Of a stretch of DNA of 64,000 bases, positions 29,138 to 36,188 are shown in pieces. Numbering within the stretch: the first letter of the stretch is position 1; each line of letters opens with the position of its first letter. The position numbers were made by a program, and so were the translations under genes. The stretch comes from Caulobacter sp. BK020 (GTDB lineage: Bacteria > Pseudomonadota > Alphaproteobacteria > Caulobacterales > Caulobacteraceae). Under the pieces are notes generated by a model, which made no database searches, was not told the DNA's origin, and was given only the letters and a program-made list of their open reading frames with translations. The stretch lies in NCBI RefSeq assembly GCF_004342605.1, contig NZ_SLZL01000003.1:186001-250000 (forward strand), written 5' to 3'.

Positions 29138-30757
29138 TTACCGCCGATCCTCCAGGATCATCGCCGCGCCCTTCTCGGCGATCATCACCGTGGGGGCGTT
29201 GGTGTTGCCGGAGGTGATGGTCGGCATCACCGAGGCGTCCACCACCCTCAGGCCGTCAAGGCCGCGCACCCTCAGGCGTTCGTCGACGACCGCCAACTGG
29301 TCGTCGGCTGTCCCCATGGCCGCCGTGCCGACCGGGTGGAAGATCGTCGTCGCCAGGGCCTTGGCCGCCGCCAGCAGGTCTTCGTCGGTCTCGATCGCCG
29401 CGCCGGGCCGAAATTCCTGCGGAGCGTAGCAGGCCAGGGCAGGCTGGCTCGCGATCCGACGGGCCCAGCGCAGCGAGGCGACGGCGACGTCGCGATCCTC
29501 TCGGGTGTCCAGATAGTTGGGATCGATCCGGGGCGGGTCGGCGACGCCGGGTCCCGACAGGTCGACGCTTCCCCGGCTGGTGGGGCGCAGGTTGCAGACG
29601 CTGGCGGTGAAGGCCCCGAACCGGTGCAGGCCCTCGCCCCAGCGGTCCAGGCTCAGCGGCTGGACGTGGAACTGCAGGTTCGGCGTGAGCCGGCTCGGGT
29701 CCGAGCGGCAGAACATCCCCAGTTGCGACGGCGCCATGGTCAGGGGGCCGGACCGCCGCAACGCATAGTCGACGCCCATGCCCAGGCGGCGGATCGGATT
29801 GGCGTAGTCGGTGTTCAGGGTGCGCACGCCCGAGACCTTGTAGACCGGCCGGATCTGCAGGTGGTCCTGCAGATTGGCGCCGACGCCCGGCAGCGCGTGC
29901 CGCACGGCGACGCCGGCCCGTCCCAGGGTCTGCGGCTCCCCGATCCCCGACCGCTGCAGGATCAGCGGCGAGCCGATCGCCCCGGCCGCCAGGATCAGCT
30001 CGCCAGTGACCCGAGCGGTCAGGACCTGGCCACCGCGCACGGCGCGCAGGCCCGTTACCCGCCGTCCGTCCAGGTCGATCCGCTGGACCTCGACGCCGGT
30101 CTCCAGCCGCAGGTTGCCCCGCACCAGCACCGGTTTCAGGAAGGCCGAGGCCGTGCTCCATCGCCGACCCGCCCGCTGGTTGACCTGGAAGTAGGAGGAG
30201 CCCGCATTGTCGCCGCTGTTGAAATCCTCGACCGGCGGAATTCCCGCCTGCGCCGCGGCCTGGCGAATGGCGTCCAGGATGTCCCAGCGTACCCGCGGAT
30301 GCTCCACCCGGTACTCGCCGCCCGACCGGTGATGCTCGCCCGTCGGGGCGATGTGGTCCTCGTGGCGCAGGAAGAACGGCAAGACGTCCGACCAGCCCCA
30401 GCCCGTCAGGCCCCGCGCCCGCCAGCCGTCATAGTCTTGGGCCTGGCCGCGCATGTAGATCATGGCGTTGATCGACGAGGAGCCGCCGATCACCTTGCCG
30501 CGCGGATAGGCCAGGACGCGGCCGTCGAGTCCAGACTGGCCGACGGTCTCCAGCAGCCAGTCGGCGCGCGGATGGCCGATGGCGAACAGGTAGCCGACCG
30601 GGATGTGGAACCAGATCCAGTCGTCGCGGCCGCCGGCCTCGAGCACCAGGACCTTGATCGACGGATCGGCCGACAGGCGGTTGGCCAGCACGCAACCGGC
30701 CGAGCCGGCGCCCACCACCACATAGTCGTAAGCGCCCAGGTCGATCTCGTCCGCCAT
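29138..30757 (-). CDS. GMC-family FAD oxidoreductase (choline/alcohol dehydrogenase-like)
   Basis: 539 residues from the ATG at 30757, preceded by a near-perfect ribosome site (AAAGGAGG). FAD fold at the N terminus: YDYVVVGAGSAGCVLANRLS, with VLVLEAGG next. GMC signature 1 (RGKVIGGSSSINAMIYMRG) and signature 2 (GAIGSPLILQRSGIG) are complete. The catalytic region near the end reads HPVGTAAMG with a later Asn in SGNTNAP. These enzymes oxidise alcohols such as choline, PEG or long-chain alcohols; the substrate is unknown. It lies 49 bases downstream of the TIGR01777 gene, so is likely last in that operon. Confidence 0.92.
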   Translation of the reverse strand: MADEIDLGAYDYVVVGAGSAGCVLANRLSADPSIKVLVLEAGGRDDWIWFHIPVGYLFAIGHPRADWLLETVGQSGLDGRVLAYPRGKVIGGSSSINAMIYMRGQAQDYDGWRARGLTGWGWSDVLPFFLRHEDHIAPTGEHHRSGGEYRVEHPRVRWDILDAIRQAAAQAGIPPVEDFNSGDNAGSSYFQVNQRAGRRWSTASAFLKPVLVRGNLRLETGVEVQRIDLDGRRVTGLRAVRGGQVLTARVTGELILAAGAIGSPLILQRSGIGEPQTLGRAGVAVRHALPGVGANLQDHLQIRPVYKVSGVRTLNTDYANPIRRLGMGVDYALRRSGPLTMAPSQLGMFCRSDPSRLTPNLQFHVQPLSLDRWGEGLHRFGAFTASVCNLRPTSRGSVDLSGPGVADPPRIDPNYLDTREDRDVAVASLRWARRIASQPALACYAPQEFRPGAAIETDEDLLAAAKALATTIFHPVGTAAMGTADDQLAVVDERLRVRGLDGLRVVDASVMPTITSGNTNAPTVMIAEKGAAMILEDRR

Positions 30758-30806
30758 CCAATCGGATCCTCCTTTCGCCGCGCCTTCGTCGGGGCGGTCG
30801 ACGCGT

Positions 30807-32303
30807 TCAGGCTGAGGCAAGCGCGCCGCGTTGGGAAGCCTCCGGCGCTGGTCGGCGCCGCCGGTTGCCGACGATATCGTCCAGCGCCCCGTCCAGTCCG
30901 GGGTGGAGGAACCGGAAGCCGCTGGCCAGGGCCGCGGCCGGGAGCACCCGCTGACCTTTCAGCAGCAGCTCGTCGGCGAAGGCGCCGAGCGCCAGCCGCA
31001 GGGGCGCGGCCGGGGCGGGCAGCAAGGCCGGGCGGTGCAGGACCCGGCCGAGCGCCCGGGCGAAGGCGGCGTTGCGGACCGGCTCCGGCGCCACGCCGTT
31101 GACTGGTCCTTGCAGGTCCGGCGCGGCGATGGCGTGGGCGATCAGGCGCACCAGATCGTCCAGGTGGATCCAGCTCATCCAGTGACGTCCGGCGCCGAAC
31201 GGCCCGCCCAGGCCGAACTCGAACGGCGTCAGCATCCGCGACAGCGCCCCGCCGTCGAGGGCCAGGACGATGCCGATGCGCAGGCGCACCACGCGTACGC
31301 CCAGGTCCTGGGCCCGCATCGCCGCGTGCTCCCAGCGCCGGCAGACGGTGCGCGAGAAGCAGTCGTGGCCGTCGGCGGTCTCGTCCAGGGGCTCGTCGCC
31401 GCGCAGGCCGTACCAGCCGATGGCCGAGCCGCTGACCAAAACGGCGGGACGGTGGTCCAGCCGGGCGATCAGCGCGACCACGGCGCGGGTCACCGCCAGG
31501 CGCGAGCCGACGATCCGCCGGCGCTTGGCGGGCGTCCACGGGCCGTCGGAGATCGGCTCGCCGGCCAGGTTGACGATCGCGTCGATCCGCGCGTCGTCGG
31601 CGATCTGGTCCAGGTTGGTGACGATGCGGATCGGGGCGGGCAGGCCGGCGGCGGTGGCGCGATCGCGGGTCAGGACGGTGACCTCGTGTCCCGCGCCGAC
31701 CAGGGCCGTGACCAGGCGCCGGCCGATCAGGCCCGTGGCCCCGGTGACCAGGATCGACCGGCCTGACGGCAGGGCGGCGACGAGGGGAACGGGGGCGGTG
31801 GCCACGATCCGCCGGGCCCGGCCGGCGGCGGCCAGATCGCGCAGGCCGAACACCACGACCGCCGCCGCGGCGAGGGCGCAGAGGAGGCTCCAGGCGCCGT
31901 AGGAGGTCGGGACCAGCGCGGTCGGCGCGTTCGCCCAGCCGCCCAGTCGCGGCGTGACCAGGGCCAGCACCAAGCCGTAGTTGAGGGTCAGCAGGGTGTG
32001 GGTGACCCGCTCGCTGGCCGGCAGCCGGCGCGTGCGATCCTCCTCGACGAAGTCCCACAGGGTCAGAACCAGCTCGCCCAGCATCAGCCCGATCAGGGCG
32101 AGCGCCAGCGCCCCTTGGGGCCGGCTCCAGCCCAGGACCAGGAACATCACCGCATAGGCCAGGTTGCGCACGCCGTGCAGCCGCAGTTCGCGGGCCTGGG
32201 ACGGCCGCCAGGCCAGGCGCTCGGTCAGTTCGTGGTGATAGAGCGTGTCGAACCCGCCCATCGCCACCTGGACGAACACCAGGGTCCAGACCAGGCCGGT
32301 CAT
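30807..32303 (-). CDS. Membrane-domain/TIGR01777 epimerase fusion (SDR39U1-like)
   Basis: 498 residues. The ATG at 32303 overlaps the preceding stop as ATGA, indicating coupled translation. Residues 1-145 form a membrane domain with about four helices (VWTLVFVQVAMGGFDTLYHHE, then charged loops). After a short linker comes a Rossmann domain of the extended SDR type, starting ILVTGATGLIGRRLVTALVGAGHEVTVL near residue 175, with LVSGSAIGWYG and the C-terminal PNGVAPEPVRNAAFARALG-like DUF1731 end. TIGR01777 proteins are uncharacterised nucleotide-binding epimerases. The membrane fusion suggests work on a lipid-linked or membrane-close substrate. Confidence 0.88.
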   Translation of the reverse strand: MTGLVWTLVFVQVAMGGFDTLYHHELTERLAWRPSQARELRLHGVRNLAYAVMFLVLGWSRPQGALALALIGLMLGELVLTLWDFVEEDRTRRLPASERVTHTLLTLNYGLVLALVTPRLGGWANAPTALVPTSYGAWSLLCALAAAAVVVFGLRDLAAAGRARRIVATAPVPLVAALPSGRSILVTGATGLIGRRLVTALVGAGHEVTVLTRDRATAAGLPAPIRIVTNLDQIADDARIDAIVNLAGEPISDGPWTPAKRRRIVGSRLAVTRAVVALIARLDHRPAVLVSGSAIGWYGLRGDEPLDETADGHDCFSRTVCRRWEHAAMRAQDLGVRVVRLRIGIVLALDGGALSRMLTPFEFGLGGPFGAGRHWMSWIHLDDLVRLIAHAIAAPDLQGPVNGVAPEPVRNAAFARALGRVLHRPALLPAPAAPLRLALGAFADELLLKGQRVLPAAALASGFRFLHPGLDGALDDIVGNRRRRPAPEASQRGALASA

Positions 32304-33007
32304 CGGCGCATCTCCTCGAAGTGGGCCGGCCGCTCGCGGAACAGGCCGACCTGGCGGATCATCTGACCCAGCAGCGGATGGCGTAGGTCCAGCACGAAGG
32401 CGAAGCCGCCGTCGCCCTGGTCGATATGGCTGATGGTCAGGGCGCCGGGCGCCAGCCAGGCCGGCAGCGTCAGGCGCAGGCCCCACCGTGCCGGGCCCAG
32501 CGCCAGGAAGTAGCCGTGGCTGTGGAAATGCAGGGCGGTCTCGTCGGCGCTGACCGCCAGGGCGATGCCGAAGCCGCAGCCCAGATACTCCTCCAGGCCC
32601 GTCGGGCCCGCGAAGCGCTTGCTGCTGTGGATCACCTGCGGAAAGCCATGGGCCTGGTTGTACATCCGGGTCCAGAACTGGCCGCCGGCCGGGCCGTCCT
32701 CGGTGACGGTCACCACCGCGGCGACGCCCAGGTCGTCATGCAGAGGCAGGGGCGCGCCGATCAGGCGGCACAGCTGGGCCAGGACCTGGCCGGCCCGGTT
32801 GCGCCGGCTTTCGGTGATCTCGCCGACATAGGTCACGGCCATGCCGGGGCGCAGCCGCTTGCTGAACCGCTCGCGCACGGCCTGGGGCAGGCGGGCCCAG
32901 CCGGCCTCGCCCAGCAGGGCCCGGAACCGCAGGTCGTGCAGCGCGGCCGGCGCGGGCTCCGCAAGGTTCCGGCGCGCCGCCGGCCGGGTTTTCGTGATCC
33001 CGAGCAT
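32300..33007 (-). CDS. DUF4166 protein
   Basis: 235 residues, unknown biochemical role. DUF4166 features: FRALLGEAGWARLPQAVRERF at the N terminus, MAVTYVGEI near residue 57, FWTRMYNQAHGFPQVIHSSK near residue 115 and a central repeated beta pattern to GGFAFVLDLRHPLLG. DUF4166 is often found fused to or beside SDR/saccharopine-type dehydrogenases, as here with the TIGR01777 protein. First gene of the run after the second copy of the ATTTCTGT palindrome, which lies 30 bases upstream of its ATG. Its stop overlaps the next start by ATGA. Confidence 0.85.
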   Translation of the reverse strand: MLGITKTRPAARRNLAEPAPAALHDLRFRALLGEAGWARLPQAVRERFSKRLRPGMAVTYVGEITESRRNRAGQVLAQLCRLIGAPLPLHDDLGVAAVVTVTEDGPAGGQFWTRMYNQAHGFPQVIHSSKRFAGPTGLEEYLGCGFGIALAVSADETALHFHSHGYFLALGPARWGLRLTLPAWLAPGALTISHIDQGDGGFAFVLDLRHPLLGQMIRQVGLFRERPAHFEEMRR

Positions 33008-33036
33008 GTGAAGCTCCTTGTTCCTGTTTGCCAGTT

Positions 33037-33056
33037 ATTTCTGTCTAAAGAGAAAT
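33037..33056 (-). promoter_or_regulatory. Operator 2 of the GbsR/MarR-like regulator
   Basis: ATTTCTGT-N4-AGAGAAAT, differing in one arm base from the perfect palindrome at 33637-33656. It lies between the regulator stop and the DUF4166 start, so this regulator probably controls DUF4166-TIGR01777-GMC separately from its own gene. Confidence 0.65.
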
Positions 33057-33071
33057 AGTTGGCCAAATTTT

Positions 33072-33647
33072 TTACGGCGCCTTGTCCGCCTTGCCGCGGC
33101 CCATGCCCAGCAGCCCGACCACCTTCGAGCCCATCTTGATCAGCGACATCAGGGTGCTGGGCGGCACGCTCAGCATCTGGCCGTACCAGCTGTCGATCGT
33201 GGTGACGAAGCTGTGCATCTCGTTCAGGCGCTTGCGGGCGACCTTGCTGAGGGTCGGGTCGTTCTCGGCCGCCGCCAGGACCGGGCCCAGGGCCTCGACC
33301 ATCGGGTCGATCTCGCGTTCCTTGCGGCCCTGGGCGATGCGGGTCAGCATCTGCCACAGGTCGGCCTCGGCCTCGTAGTGGTCGCGCCGGTCGCCCAGTT
33401 GCGGCACGCGGCGGATCAGCTTCCAGCCGATCAGCTCGCGAAGGCTGTTGGAGACGTTGGAGCGGGCCATGCCCAGGCTCTCGGCGATGTCTTCCGCCGT
33501 CATCGGCCGATCGGCCAGGTAGAGCAGGGCGTGGATCTGGGCGACCGACCGATTGACGCCCCACTGCCCGCCCATGTCGCCCCAGCGCAGCACGAACTGC
33601 TCGACCGCGGCGGGGAGGGGTTTCGTGTTGCCTGCTATTTCTGTCAT
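33072..33647 (-). CDS. GbsR/MarR-type transcriptional regulator
   Basis: 191 residues from the ATG at 33647. Winged HTH around residues 30-100: GVNRSVAQIHALLYLADRPMTAEDIAESLGMARSNVSNSLRELI, with the wing at RRVPQLGDRRDHYEAE. This is the GbsR branch of MarR proteins. The C-terminal 80 residues are helical (dimer/effector part) and end in a basic tail. The ATG sits in the centre of a perfect palindrome and no ribosome site precedes it, suggesting a leaderless message. Controls itself and the DUF4166 operon by inference from matching palindromes. Confidence 0.88.
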   Translation of the reverse strand: MTEIAGNTKPLPAAVEQFVLRWGDMGGQWGVNRSVAQIHALLYLADRPMTAEDIAESLGMARSNVSNSLRELIGWKLIRRVPQLGDRRDHYEAEADLWQMLTRIAQGRKEREIDPMVEALGPVLAAAENDPTLSKVARKRLNEMHSFVTTIDSWYGQMLSVPPSTLMSLIKMGSKVVGLLGMGRGKADKAP

Positions 33648-33656
33648 AACAGAAAT
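33637..33656 (-). promoter_or_regulatory. Operator 1 of the GbsR/MarR-like regulator (over its own start codon)
   Basis: Perfect palindrome ATTTCTGT-CATA-ACAGAAAT. The CAT in its centre (33645-33647) is the start codon of the regulator on the minus strand. Binding here would block its own transcription start. Confidence 0.7.
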
Positions 33657-33783
33657 GTATGATCGGCGGTGCAGCGAGTCAAGCTGGCGAATTGGCGGCC
33701 GGATCGGCGCTGACCCTCCAAGTCCACCAACGCGAGCGGGACAAAATGACAAGCGGCGCTGCTCTTCCGAGACGACGGGTCAA

Positions 33784-33802
33784 TGTAACGCATTGTAAAA
33801 AC
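33784..33802 (+). promoter_or_regulatory. TGTAA direct-repeat box, copy 1
   Basis: TGTAA (33784-33788), five bases, then TGTAAAAAC (33794-33802): a 10-bp-period direct repeat, typical of OmpR-type regulator sites. It lies 74 bases before the ATG at 33876. The minus-strand sequence upstream of the response-regulator operon (40816-40835) has the same box with a 12-base identical block CATTGTAAAAAC. Confidence 0.5.
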
Positions 33803-33875
33803 CGGTGTTCGACCTCTGGTCGATATCCGGCGCATGGCCTTTAACTCCGTCCCGCATTAGGCGGGGATCGGAGCG

Positions 33876-34223
33876 ATGGGCTGGTCTGAGGCGGGAAGGC
33901 GGAACCTGGAACGGGCGGCGGGCGGGATCGCCATCCCCAACCCGCTGGTCGGGGAGATCGCCGAGGCGTTGCTGGAGCTGGGCGGGGCGGCGCATCGTGA
34001 CCTCGTCGTGGCCCACATCGCCAAGCGCCGAGGGGTGTATCGGCCGTCCGAGGTGATGCGGCGCGAACTGGACGAGGCCTTCGCCGCCTATTGCCTGGAC
34101 GCCGGCCACCCACGGGCCGCCAACCTGCTGCACCGACCGTACGGCCCGCACAGCCGGCGCTGGGCCCTGACCGACCAGGCTTACGGCATGCTGCGCGGCC
34201 AGGCGGCCGCCGGGGCCCGTTGA
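33876..34223 (+). CDS. Hypothetical protein
   Basis: 115 residues, no family recognised. Helical and charged, with a winged-helix-like feel (LVGEIAEALLELGGAAHRDLVVAHIAKRRG, then PSEVMRRELDEAFAAYC), ending HSRRWALTDQAYGMLRG, a pattern seen in small helix-turn-helix proteins. This is only an impression. No signal peptide or membrane helix. Good third-position GC and an ATG with GGAG-like GATCGGAGCG upstream support it as real. Directly followed, with a TTGA overlap, by a small membrane ORF. Confidence 0.7.
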   Translation: MGWSEAGRRNLERAAGGIAIPNPLVGEIAEALLELGGAAHRDLVVAHIAKRRGVYRPSEVMRRELDEAFAAYCLDAGHPRAANLLHRPYGPHSRRWALTDQAYGMLRGQAAAGAR

Positions 34224-34378
34224 GGCTGGAGCCAGCCTTGCGGATCATGGCCGATCATCTCGGCCTGGACGCCGCGCGCCGGCGTCCGCGCCTGCTGCTG
34301 CTCGCCGCCCTGCTGAGCCTGGCGCTGTGGGGGCTGATCTTCTGGGGGCTGGCGTGGCTGGTCGGGCAGGGTGTCTGA
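34220..34378 (+). CDS. Small membrane protein (52 residues)
   Basis: A TTG at 34220 overlaps the previous TGA, giving 52 residues; an ATG at 34247 gives 43 (MADHLGLDAARRRPR). The C-terminal two thirds form one strong membrane helix (LLLLAALLSLALWGLIFWG) and the N-terminal side is positively charged, so the C terminus probably faces out. Function unknown. Translational coupling to the preceding gene suggests the two act together. Confidence 0.5.
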   Translation: MRLEPALRIMADHLGLDAARRRPRLLLLAALLSLALWGLIFWGLAWLVGQGV

Positions 34379-34396
34379 GGCTAGACTAGGCTGAGG

Positions 34397-34918
34397 ATGT
34401 CGGGGTTTTCCATGCGTATGTTGTCGATGACCCTGGTTGCGGGCCTGCTGCTGGGCGCCTGCGCCACGCCGCCCCAGGTGGCGCGCGACGGCGATCTGGC
34501 GGTGCTGCGGGGCCAGGCGGTCGCCACCGAAACGGGGCCGACCGCGCCGTCCGACGCCGACCAGGCCCTGGTCCAGGCGATCCAGGTGCGGGTGGCCAGC
34601 CGGATCGGCGAAGTCGGCGCGGTGGCGCCCGGCGCCATGCCGGCTCGCTATCGGCTGCAGGTCACGGTCGGAACCTCGCCGGCCGGGGTCGGGATTTCCA
34701 CCGCCGTCGGTCCGCAGGTCGGCGTCGCGCCATGGCGCAGCGCCCCGACCCGGCTGCGCCCCTGGTCGCGGCGGGGACCGGTCCGCACGGCCGCCCTGGC
34801 GGTGCTGGACCTGTCGAGCGGCAAGGTCGTCGCCTGGGCGACGGTCCGCACCTCTGGCGGTGATCCCGTCGACCTGGCCGACCGGTTGGTGGCGGCGCTG
34901 AAGCCGGCAGGCGCGTAG
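34397..34918 (+). CDS. Putative lipoprotein
   Basis: 173 residues from ATG 34397, or 168 from ATG 34412 (MRMLSMTLVAGLLLGACA). The sequence LLLGAC is a classic lipobox, so the mature protein begins at Cys and is probably anchored in the outer or inner membrane. The mature part has a DUF4136-like pattern of alternating strands (YRLQVTVGT, then TAALAVLDLSSGKVVAWATVRT, in outline) and a C-terminal helix VDLADRLVAALK. Function unknown. The dispersed repeat downstream may terminate it. Confidence 0.75.
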   Translation: MSGFSMRMLSMTLVAGLLLGACATPPQVARDGDLAVLRGQAVATETGPTAPSDADQALVQAIQVRVASRIGEVGAVAPGAMPARYRLQVTVGTSPAGVGISTAVGPQVGVAPWRSAPTRLRPWSRRGPVRTAALAVLDLSSGKVVAWATVRTSGGDPVDLADRLVAALKPAGA

Positions 34919-34933
34919 GGGGGCGCCTCGCCT

Positions 34934-35038
34934 GCCGTCGAAGTCGTCCTCGTCCTTCGACACGCTCAGGATGAGGACGACTTCGACGGCGGTTCAGTAG
35001 AAATCCTCATCCTGAGCCTGTCGAAGGACGAGGATTTT
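34934..35038. repeat. CCTGAGCCTGTCGAAGGA palindromic repeat, copy 1
   Basis: Outer palindrome with 18-base arms, GCCGTCGAAGTCGTCCTC and its complement (34934-34990), around TTCGACACGCTCAGGAT. A second unit follows at 35003-35038, with AATCCTC/GAGGATT arms and TTTTT at the end. This is the widespread alphaproteobacterial intergenic element CCTGAGCCTGTCGAAGGA. Its T tract could terminate the lipoprotein transcript. The remainder of the gap to 35205 shows nothing else clear. Confidence 0.75.
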
Positions 35039-35205
35039 TCCCTCTCGGTGGAGAGCCCGAACCCGATCCGGCGGGCGGTCGTGATCTCCGCGCCGCGCGC
35101 TATCCCCAGCTTCTCCCCCGAAACGCGATGTGATCTCGAATACCGATGTTCACTCTATCCCTCTGGCGCGCTATCGAAGGCGAAACACTGTTGAGGAAGT
35201 CCCCG

Positions 35206-35958
35206 ATGGCGCGGTCCATGATTTACGCCCTGGTCGCCGCCTGCGCGCTGGCGGTTTCCGCCGCGCCGGGCGTCGCCCAGGTTCCGGCCAACCTGACGGC
35301 GGCTCTGGCCGACCCGGCCCGGCCCGCCGCCGACACCGCCCGCGACGCGGCCCGACACCCGGCCGAACTGCTGGCCCTGGCCGAGGTCAAGCCGGGCGGC
35401 AAGGTGGCCGATTTCATCATCGGCGGCGGCTATTTCACCCGCATCCTGTCGGCGGCGGTGGGGCCGACGGGAACGGTCTACGCCTACCAGCCGGCCGAGT
35501 TCATCAAGTTCCAGGCCAAGTACGGCGAGGACCTGAAGACGGTCGCGGCGGCCTACAAGAACGTCACGCCGATGGACGGCAGCCTGGTCGGGCTGGATCT
35601 GCCCGACGGTCTGGACGCGGTGATCACGGTCCAGAACTATCACGACCTGCACCTCAAGCCGTTCCCCGCCGACACCGCCGCCAAGGTCAACGCCGAGGTG
35701 TTCAAGTCGCTGAAGCCGGGCGGGGTGTTCCTGGTCGTCGACCACTACGCCGCCGACGGCTCGGGCCTGGCCGCGCCGGACGCCCTGCACCGCATCGATA
35801 TCGCGGCCGTGAAGTCCGAGGTCCAGGCCGCCGGCTTCACGCTGGCCGCCGAAAGCCCGCTGCTGCGTAACCCCGCCGATCCGCGCACCGCCAGCGTCTT
35901 CGACCCCGCCATCCGGGGCAAGACCGACCAGTTCGTGCTCAAGTTCGTCAAGCCTTAG
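35206..35958 (+). CDS. Exported class I SAM methyltransferase-like protein
   Basis: 250 residues from the ATG at 35206; a longer frame from 35146 would place 20 extra residues before the signal peptide. Sec signal peptide ends near residue 25 (SAAPGVAQ). Methyltransferase motif I reads VADFIIGGGYFTRILSAAVG (about 80-100), with Asp-x-Asp-like AVITVQNYHDLHL later and LKPGGVFLVVDHYA, the usual post-motif strand. SAM is not expected in the periplasm, so this is either a diverged fold or acts on other ligands. Similar exported proteins occur in other alphaproteobacteria. It lies between two copies of the same repeat. Confidence 0.8.
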   Translation: MARSMIYALVAACALAVSAAPGVAQVPANLTAALADPARPAADTARDAARHPAELLALAEVKPGGKVADFIIGGGYFTRILSAAVGPTGTVYAYQPAEFIKFQAKYGEDLKTVAAAYKNVTPMDGSLVGLDLPDGLDAVITVQNYHDLHLKPFPADTAAKVNAEVFKSLKPGGVFLVVDHYAADGSGLAAPDALHRIDIAAVKSEVQAAGFTLAAESPLLRNPADPRTASVFDPAIRGKTDQFVLKFVKP

Positions 35959-35970
35959 GGGAGGGGAGAA

Positions 35971-36030
35971 GGGACACGCCTTGGCGGCCACCGCGCCGGA
36001 CAAGAGCGCGACGCGCGAGGGCGTGTCCCC
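35971..36030. repeat. GGGACACGCC palindrome (27-bp family relative)
   Basis: Arms GGGACACGCC (35971-35980) and GGGCGTGTCCC (36019-36029) around a GC-rich core with GCGCGACGCGCG pairing. Same arms as the paired units at 17684 and 45292, but only one hairpin. Confidence 0.5.
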
Positions 36031-36081
36031 GGTTTTCCGTCCCTGGTCTTCCAAGGTTCGTCGGGGGCCGCCCCGGGACCG

Positions 36082-36170
36082 AAAACCTCGTCCTTCGACG
36101 GGCTCAGGATGAGGTTTTCTACTGCTGAGCCTGCAAAGGGTCCTCGTCCTGAGCCTGTCGAAGGACGAGG
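36082..36170. repeat. CCTGAGCCTGTCGAAGGA palindromic repeat, copy 2
   Basis: First unit 36082-36118, arms AAAACCTC and GAGGTTTT around TCCTTCGACGGGCTCAGGAT; second unit 36142-36170, arms CCTCGTCCT and AGGACGAGG around GAGCCTGTCGA. It lies between convergent genes, so T tracts on both strands could end both transcripts. Confidence 0.75.
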
Positions 36171-36188
36171 GCTGAAGATTGATCCGAC

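Noticed and set aside
33781..33795. CAATG-N5-CATTG inverted repeat
   Set aside because: It overlaps the TGTAA direct repeat, which is the version conserved at the second site; the inverted repeat is not.
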